From contig JBAZJN010000005.1 in assembly GCA_041651295.1 (NCBI GenBank), positions 1-43,361 on the forward strand: 43,361 nucleotides of DNA, given 5' to 3'. This DNA comes from JBAZJN01 sp041651295 (lineage in GTDB: Bacteria > Patescibacteriota > UBA1384 > XYA2-FULL-43-10 > CAINNR01). The stretch's first letter is position 1, and each line of letters begins with the position of its first letter. Below, piece after piece: positions 39,501 to 43,361 of this stretch. The notes beneath the pieces were generated by a model. That model was not told the origin of the DNA and searched no databases. It saw only the letters and a list, made by a program, of their open reading frames with translations. Position numbers and translations under genes: made by a program.

Positions 39501-42500
39501 GCTGGGCAGAAGTTCACAAGTGGCACTATGGCTCTTCGTGGTACGAGTAAAACCATAGTGCTAAATCCGAACTCAGCAGGAGGACTAGGAAATATGCAAA
39601 TACTTGGTAGCTACTCCGTAAATTCACTCGGTGGCTCTGCTTCTGGTGTCGAGATAAATACTTCTGGTAGCTTTACTTTATTAAATGATCTTGCAGTAAA
39701 TGGAACATGGACTTATACCACGGGAACATTTGATAACGGCAATCATACCGTTACTTTTAATAGCAGCGGGAGTCAGGACATAACTTTTGGTTCTGCAATT
39801 TATTACAATGTTATTTTTTCGCCGGTGTATAATATATATTTACATGGTGACGCGAATATATCTGGTAATTTAACTGTCAACTTGGTTGCGGGCCAACGGT
39901 TAGGTAGTATCGGCAATAAGATTTATTTAGGCGGCAACTATGTAAATGCCTCAGTATCAACAAATGCGACCAATCCTGCAGATGTTGTATTAAATGGCAG
40001 CGGTATCCAAACAATTACAACCTCTGCGGGTTACCTGAATCCGATTATCATTAATAAACCCTCCGGCAAAGCAGTGTTTACAACTGCGTCTGGAAATGGC
40101 GTTATAACTGACAACATCTCCCTAACCCAAGGCACTCTGGAATTCGGGCCTCGGGTAGATGGCGACAACACATTTACGATTACTAACACCAAATCCATAA
40201 CTACCAGTGCCGGTACTATCCTTCGCTTTGCCGGTAATTCAACGTATAAACCTATTCTCGTCTCATCCTCTCCAAGCAACCGCTGGACTCTTTCTCCAAG
40301 TGGAGAAGTATATGCCAACTATGTAAATGTTACTGATTCAAATAATACAGTCGGTACTATCTATGCGATGAATACTACCGCCACCAATTGCTTGGGTTGG
40401 GATACTACATCAGACACTACCACCTGGACAGCAGGTAGTGGTGGCTGGTCCACTGATGCTAACTGGGATAACGGTAAACCTGATGCCAATGATGTTGCTA
40501 TAATCAACTCTACTGATGAAAGCGTTGCTGTTACCACCTCAGAAAACATCTCCTTTGGTACTCTTACTATCGGTGGAGATACTACCTATACTAACAGGCT
40601 CACTCTCACTAACGATGTTGATTCTGCCGGAGATATGACTGTAAACAGCAATGGTACTTTTGAGCAAAAGAACACTTGGGCGAATGCTATCATTTTTGGT
40701 GGCTCGGTTACTGTTACCGGAGCAGACGATACCCATAAAGGGACCATCACCCATGGGGATAACGATACAACCGCCCATGGTGAAATGTATCACGTTAATA
40801 TGAATATTGGTGGAGCTTTAACCATTGACACCTACGGAATAATAAATACTGATGCACTCGGTTATGATGGCAGACAGGGCACGGGTGCTGGTTCCAACTC
40901 GTCTGGTGGTGGGTATGGAGGGAAAGGTGGCATATATGCCACTACTGATGGAGGGGTAACTTATGGCTCAGTAACACAACCAACAAATCTTGGTAGTGGT
41001 GGCGGGTATGGCTGGAATGAGGGTCGTTCTGGTGGTGGAGCAATACTGTTAAATGTTTATAGCGACACTGTTATAAATGGTGCAGCTTCATCTGATGGTG
41101 GAATAAAAAACTATAATCATGGCACAGGATCCGGGGGTAGCATTTATATCACAACACCTTCAATTTCTGGCTCAGGGTCAATTCATGCAAATGGTGGTGA
41201 TGCTTCAAGTCCTAGTGGTTACGGAAGTCCTGGTGGTGGCGGACGGGTCGCTTTAGTCACAGCTGATACTCTGGAGTTACCACTTGACAATGTCAAAGCC
41301 CAAAGTGGTGCCTATGGAGGAAGCAATTCAAATCCTGGAGGGGCTGGAACCGTTTATACAAAAACCGCTAGTCAAACATACGGTTCTGTAAAAATTGATA
41401 ATTTCGATTATCGAATGAGTCCGACAACTGGAACCCCAATTCCATCTGGAGCAAGCTGGCAGTTTGATACGATTACCGTAGATAATGCCGGTGATTTGCA
41501 AATTCCAACCGGCACAACTTTGACGATTGCTTCTAACAGTGTTTTGTCTGGTGGTTCTGGCACGACAGATGGCTTTATCACCTACCGAGGTGGAACACTT
41601 GATGTTCCTGAGAGTTTTGAGGTATCAAAAATAACATTAAATGCTGATAATTTATCACCCTTTACAACTCCGACGACATTTCTTCATATGGTTGATTTGA
41701 CGGTAAAAGGCGGTGCAACTCCAGGCAAATTATCACACTCTGCAAATCCGGCTGGGGAGACTGAGGTATATAAGATGAATATTAATATCCCTGGAAATCT
41801 TGTGGTTGAGAGTGGTGGATCTATTGATGTAAGTGAGAAGGGATTTGCATCTTCGTATGGTCTTGGAAAGTCGATTTCAATAGATAGTGGAGCTAGCTAT
41901 GGCGGCAAGGGTGGGCTTTATGGAGCAAGCACAACAAGTCCAACATATGGCTCTGCAACCGACCCGTTTAGTCTTGGAAGTGGCGGTTATATTGCTGGTT
42001 ATAATAATGGCGGAGGTGCAATTAAGCTAACAGTGACTGGAACATCATCGGTAGATGGTTCTATTTATGCTACTGGCGGGGCTGGGATTAATGGTCGCGG
42101 TGGTGGTTCTGGCGGATCTATAAATATTTCAACTTCTGCAATATCTGGCTCCGGTACCATATCAGTTAATGGTGGGGCTACAATAACTGGTAATCGAGGT
42201 GGTGGCGGCGGCGGAAGAATTGCTGTTTCTCAAACCTCTGCTACAAGTTTTTCGGATCAACCGACTATGTTCGCTTATGGTGGAACCTCTCCAACATCAG
42301 GATGTTATGGTTCTGCAGGGACAGTCTATAAAAAATCAAACGGTCAGACTAGTGGTGATTTAGTGATTGATAATTATAGCTATTCTTCTCCCCAGCGCTC
42401 CACCCTCTTCGGCGAAGGCACCAACTGCACCGGTGATTGTATTACCGCTGCTCCGGTCTTTGACTCAATTACATTATCCAACTCTGGTAAGTTAGCTTTG

Positions 42501-43361
42501 GTCAAACAACAAGTATTAAACTACTCCCACGATTTGACTATCCCATCCGGAACAGAACTGGCTTTTGTCGGTGATACTACCGTAGCTCCAAATGGTCTCT
42601 GGCCAACCTTCAATATGACAGGTGATCTAATAGTATCCGGAACACTTTCTTCAACCGGTCTTGGTTTTGATGTAGCTTCTGGCGGTGGTCCAGGTAAAGG
42701 AAGTGGTACAACCAATGGTGGAGGTGGTGGTTTTGGTGGAACAGGTGGAGACGGTTCAGGTGAAACAGGTACCGGCGGAGCAGTCTATGGAGGAGCCAAA
42801 GATCTAGTTTATCTAGGTTCTCCAGGTGGAACAGCAGGAGGTGGCTCAGGTGGCGGACATATTCAACTTAATATCACCGGCAATCTTGTTATGGATGGTA
42901 CGGCAGCCAGTAATGCCTACATTTCTGCCAATGGAAACAATGGTACAACCAATGGTGGAGGCGGCTCAGGTGGAGCTATCTATGTTTGGGTATCTGAAAA
43001 CTTTACTGCTGACTCCGACTCTCATGTATTTGCCAAAGGTGGTAACGGTGCCGGCGCAGGTGGCGGTGGAGGAGGAGGAAGAATCTATGTAGTTACCAAG
43101 GGTACTCGTCCTGCTGACTCTGTTTTTTCTGTTGACGGTGGCACCGGTGTTCCAAACTCCGGTTCTGTTGGTACTTACACAAAAAACTCCTATGATGCTA
43201 TTCCAACTCTTTCCGGTCCTGCCAATCATGCTACCAACCAAATGCAAAACATCTCTATGACTATGGTTTCAACTGATCCTGATGGCGATTGGTTGCGTTA
43301 CAGAATCCAAATGACTGGACAAGAATCGGCTCCCGGAGTTCCTGACTTTGGAGCAACTTAT
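36585..43361 (+). CDS. Giant modular surface protein (5' part; runs off the window)
   Basis: An open frame of 2259 codons with no stop before the edge. TTG 36585 is the chosen start, with AGGAG 5 nt upstream. Order: charged N-terminal region with a coiled coil (KKELKEEEKQAYSEAEVRAI), a membrane helix (about residues 127-146), then exported beta-rich sequence. Three related modules open with W-x(n)-NW motifs near residues 158 (TWLGATDTNWTTSTNW), 495 (RWTNANNNNLWSDAANW) and 1279 (TAGSGGWSTDANWDNG). Later parts are Gly-rich (GGGGSGG tracts, ~residues 1430-2200) in beta-helix/adhesin style; near the edge STDPDGDWLRYRIQMTGQ begins a cadherin-like domain. Thr/Asn/Ser/Gly richness fits a cell-surface adhesin; function unproven. 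Confidence 0.85.
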   Translation, partial: MSKKPKLKNHFSWFATVASWFFSLLSSLLLYFRGMREARKIKSSSSLKKELKEEEKQAYSEAEVRAIEAVKEADRKKREIALEIKGIENADKLKIGRLKRIHQKLLASSSLYRKWNSNPNVGFHNIGLASVLVLTFLFTSIILYGPMYKRALADAHTCTWLGATDTNWTTSTNWTCNDGHTTPDSTNNIAFVTNPTYGLTLTSNQTVVGVTSTTVGMNGTFNTNGYSLTVNGDLTWQVGTLNASASEITITGNLDLSGGTFTYGTSNIIMTGAGTTLKPKASNATSFYDLTIQETNNTDAVTIDTDDFNVRSKLNITKGILTGDSRTVTMSVASARYYIGDSASSGTANITFINAGFVDAAGGFANTNITVNAATKTVAWNGSATVKNITVTTGIMSIQSGKLTVNHDDASWSLSCAGTAPDAFNFAGTAVGRMVILRSDLAGDEWKFNPGNCTHTSDYTDVRDSHNYGTDIAVAHGVDSTGNTGWPSITEIPTLRRWTNANNNNLWSDAANWTPSKPTTTEYAYFSSAYPFDCNLDAASTTVAGIISSDYANTLSTTTSNNALTVAGLTWNSGTLEANGSTITATGSADLSAGLYSPGASSLVSTGSDVAWTLGENTFYNFQRIKNGSHPISLYGTQINVTNNLSISDILNGGVIKLSGDLIVDANSLGGSTLINWIQPGDRNWDTNGGTVPSIKFNNSRTVTLVNNNLSASTIEIAQGTLDVSENNYSVTTNTFKAVGGTFVARQGWVINQQISNYYPGDNSFYNFRHSVCNGSYALTAYHTMNIANDLDYGGAINGTFNVGGNLTIRTDSCGYAGATAIFNRASGDQTITQEGVNGGPIIAVNKASGSVKLASNVTVAGVNQIAGYTGTLDTTASNFALTVNGAFSWKSGTFNANYSTVILAGSGNISDDFVGGSLNLNNSTLVFQCGGNQTWIAGSINYNNITIQPTYNLSITGTANIYGDVNFNYSTAGQKFTSGTMALRGTSKTIVLNPNSAGGLGNMQILGSYSVNSLGGSASGVEINTSGSFTLLNDLAVNGTWTYTTGTFDNGNHTVTFNSSGSQDITFGSAIYYNVIFSPVYNIYLHGDANISGNLTVNLVAGQRLGSIGNKIYLGGNYVNASVSTNATNPADVVLNGSGIQTITTSAGYLNPIIINKPSGKAVFTTASGNGVITDNISLTQGTLEFGPRVDGDNTFTITNTKSITTSAGTILRFAGNSTYKPILVSSSPSNRWTLSPSGEVYANYVNVTDSNNTVGTIYAMNTTATNCLGWDTTSDTTTWTAGSGGWSTDANWDNGKPDANDVAIINSTDESVAVTTSENISFGTLTIGGDTTYTNRLTLTNDVDSAGDMTVNSNGTFEQKNTWANAIIFGGSVTVTGADDTHKGTITHGDNDTTAHGEMYHVNMNIGGALTIDTYGIINTDALGYDGRQGTGAGSNSSGGGYGGKGGIYATTDGGVTYGSVTQPTNLGSGGGYGWNEGRSGGGAILLNVYSDTVINGAASSDGGIKNYNHGTGSGGSIYITTPSISGSGSIHANGGDASSPSGYGSPGGGGRVALVTADTLELPLDNVKAQSGAYGGSNSNPGGAGTVYTKTASQTYGSVKIDNFDYRMSPTTGTPIPSGASWQFDTITVDNAGDLQIPTGTTLTIASNSVLSGGSGTTDGFITYRGGTLDVPESFEVSKITLNADNLSPFTTPTTFLHMVDLTVKGGATPGKLSHSANPAGETEVYKMNINIPGNLVVESGGSIDVSEKGFASSYGLGKSISIDSGASYGGKGGLYGASTTSPTYGSATDPFSLGSGGYIAGYNNGGGAIKLTVTGTSSVDGSIYATGGAGINGRGGGSGGSINISTSAISGSGTISVNGGATITGNRGGGGGGRIAVSQTSATSFSDQPTMFAYGGTSPTSGCYGSAGTVYKKSNGQTSGDLVIDNYSYSSPQRSTLFGEGTNCTGDCITAAPVFDSITLSNSGKLALVKQQVLNYSHDLTIPSGTELAFVGDTTVAPNGLWPTFNMTGDLIVSGTLSSTGLGFDVASGGGPGKGSGTTNGGGGGFGGTGGDGSGETGTGGAVYGGAKDLVYLGSPGGTAGGGSGGGHIQLNITGNLVMDGTAASNAYISANGNNGTTNGGGGSGGAIYVWVSENFTADSDSHVFAKGGNGAGAGGGGGGGRIYVVTKGTRPADSVFSVDGGTGVPNSGSVGTYTKNSYDAIPTLSGPANHATNQMQNISMTMVSTDPDGDWLRYRIQMTGQESAPGVPDFGATY

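Overview
The window looks like a chromosomal segment of a Patescibacteria/CPR-type bacterium. Reasons: compact genes with AUG/UUG/GUG starts, a DnaJ with no zinc finger, ComEC split into two genes, a PaaX-type regulator with a Cas2-like C-terminus, two MacB-type ABC exporters, and a giant Gly/Thr/Asn-rich surface protein. UGA is an ordinary stop (hicB and grpE end in TGA), so this is not a UGA-recoding lineage. The assignment is by gene style only; no rRNA or marker phylogeny was possible.

Region 1 (about 59-10,040) is an accessory island at a tRNA-Lys gene. A large serine recombinase reads toward the tRNA, and its last 13 codons and stop lie inside the tRNA on the opposite strand. Behind it are a replisome-organiser-like gene, small phage/plasmid-style genes, a 583-aa orphan, a divergent excisionase-like HTH gene, a structured RNA with two mutually exclusive folds (about 5711-5880), a run of small membrane proteins around a stand-alone receiver domain, a lone terminase-small-subunit-like gene, and a hicBA toxin-antitoxin pair.

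Region 2 (about 10,120-10,376) is a non-coding block with two divergent copies of the same hairpin module and a 19-bp GAAA-capped stem. Region 3 (10,377-16,605, minus strand) is a very AT-rich, tightly packed seven-gene cluster: PLP aminotransferase, nucleotidyltransferase, PHP phosphoesterase, P-loop kinase, GT2 glycosyltransferase, APH-fold kinase and radical SAM/SPASM enzyme. It looks like an uncharacterised small-molecule or glycoconjugate pathway. A palindromic element (16,920-17,009) follows; 69 bp of it recur exactly at 59-127, so the two copies bracket everything from the tRNA to this cluster. Next to it is a clearly GC-richer, foreign-looking radical SAM gene (17,089-18,102).

Region 4 (18,200-43,361) is ordinary core genome: a MacA/MacB-type export operon, split comEC, grpE, the PaaX/Cas2-like regulator flanked by two copies of a long palindrome, ppdK, a tRNA cluster, dnaK, a PepSY-like lipo/membrane protein, a short dnaJ, a second ABC exporter, a TPR membrane protein, and a giant surface protein that runs off the window. 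The tRNA cluster is odd: one tRNA has about 76 extra nucleotides in the anticodon loop that fold into a pseudoknot, and another has a six-nucleotide anticodon loop.

The best candidates for something undescribed are the pseudoknot-bearing tRNA, the two structured RNA loci, and the seven-gene cluster.
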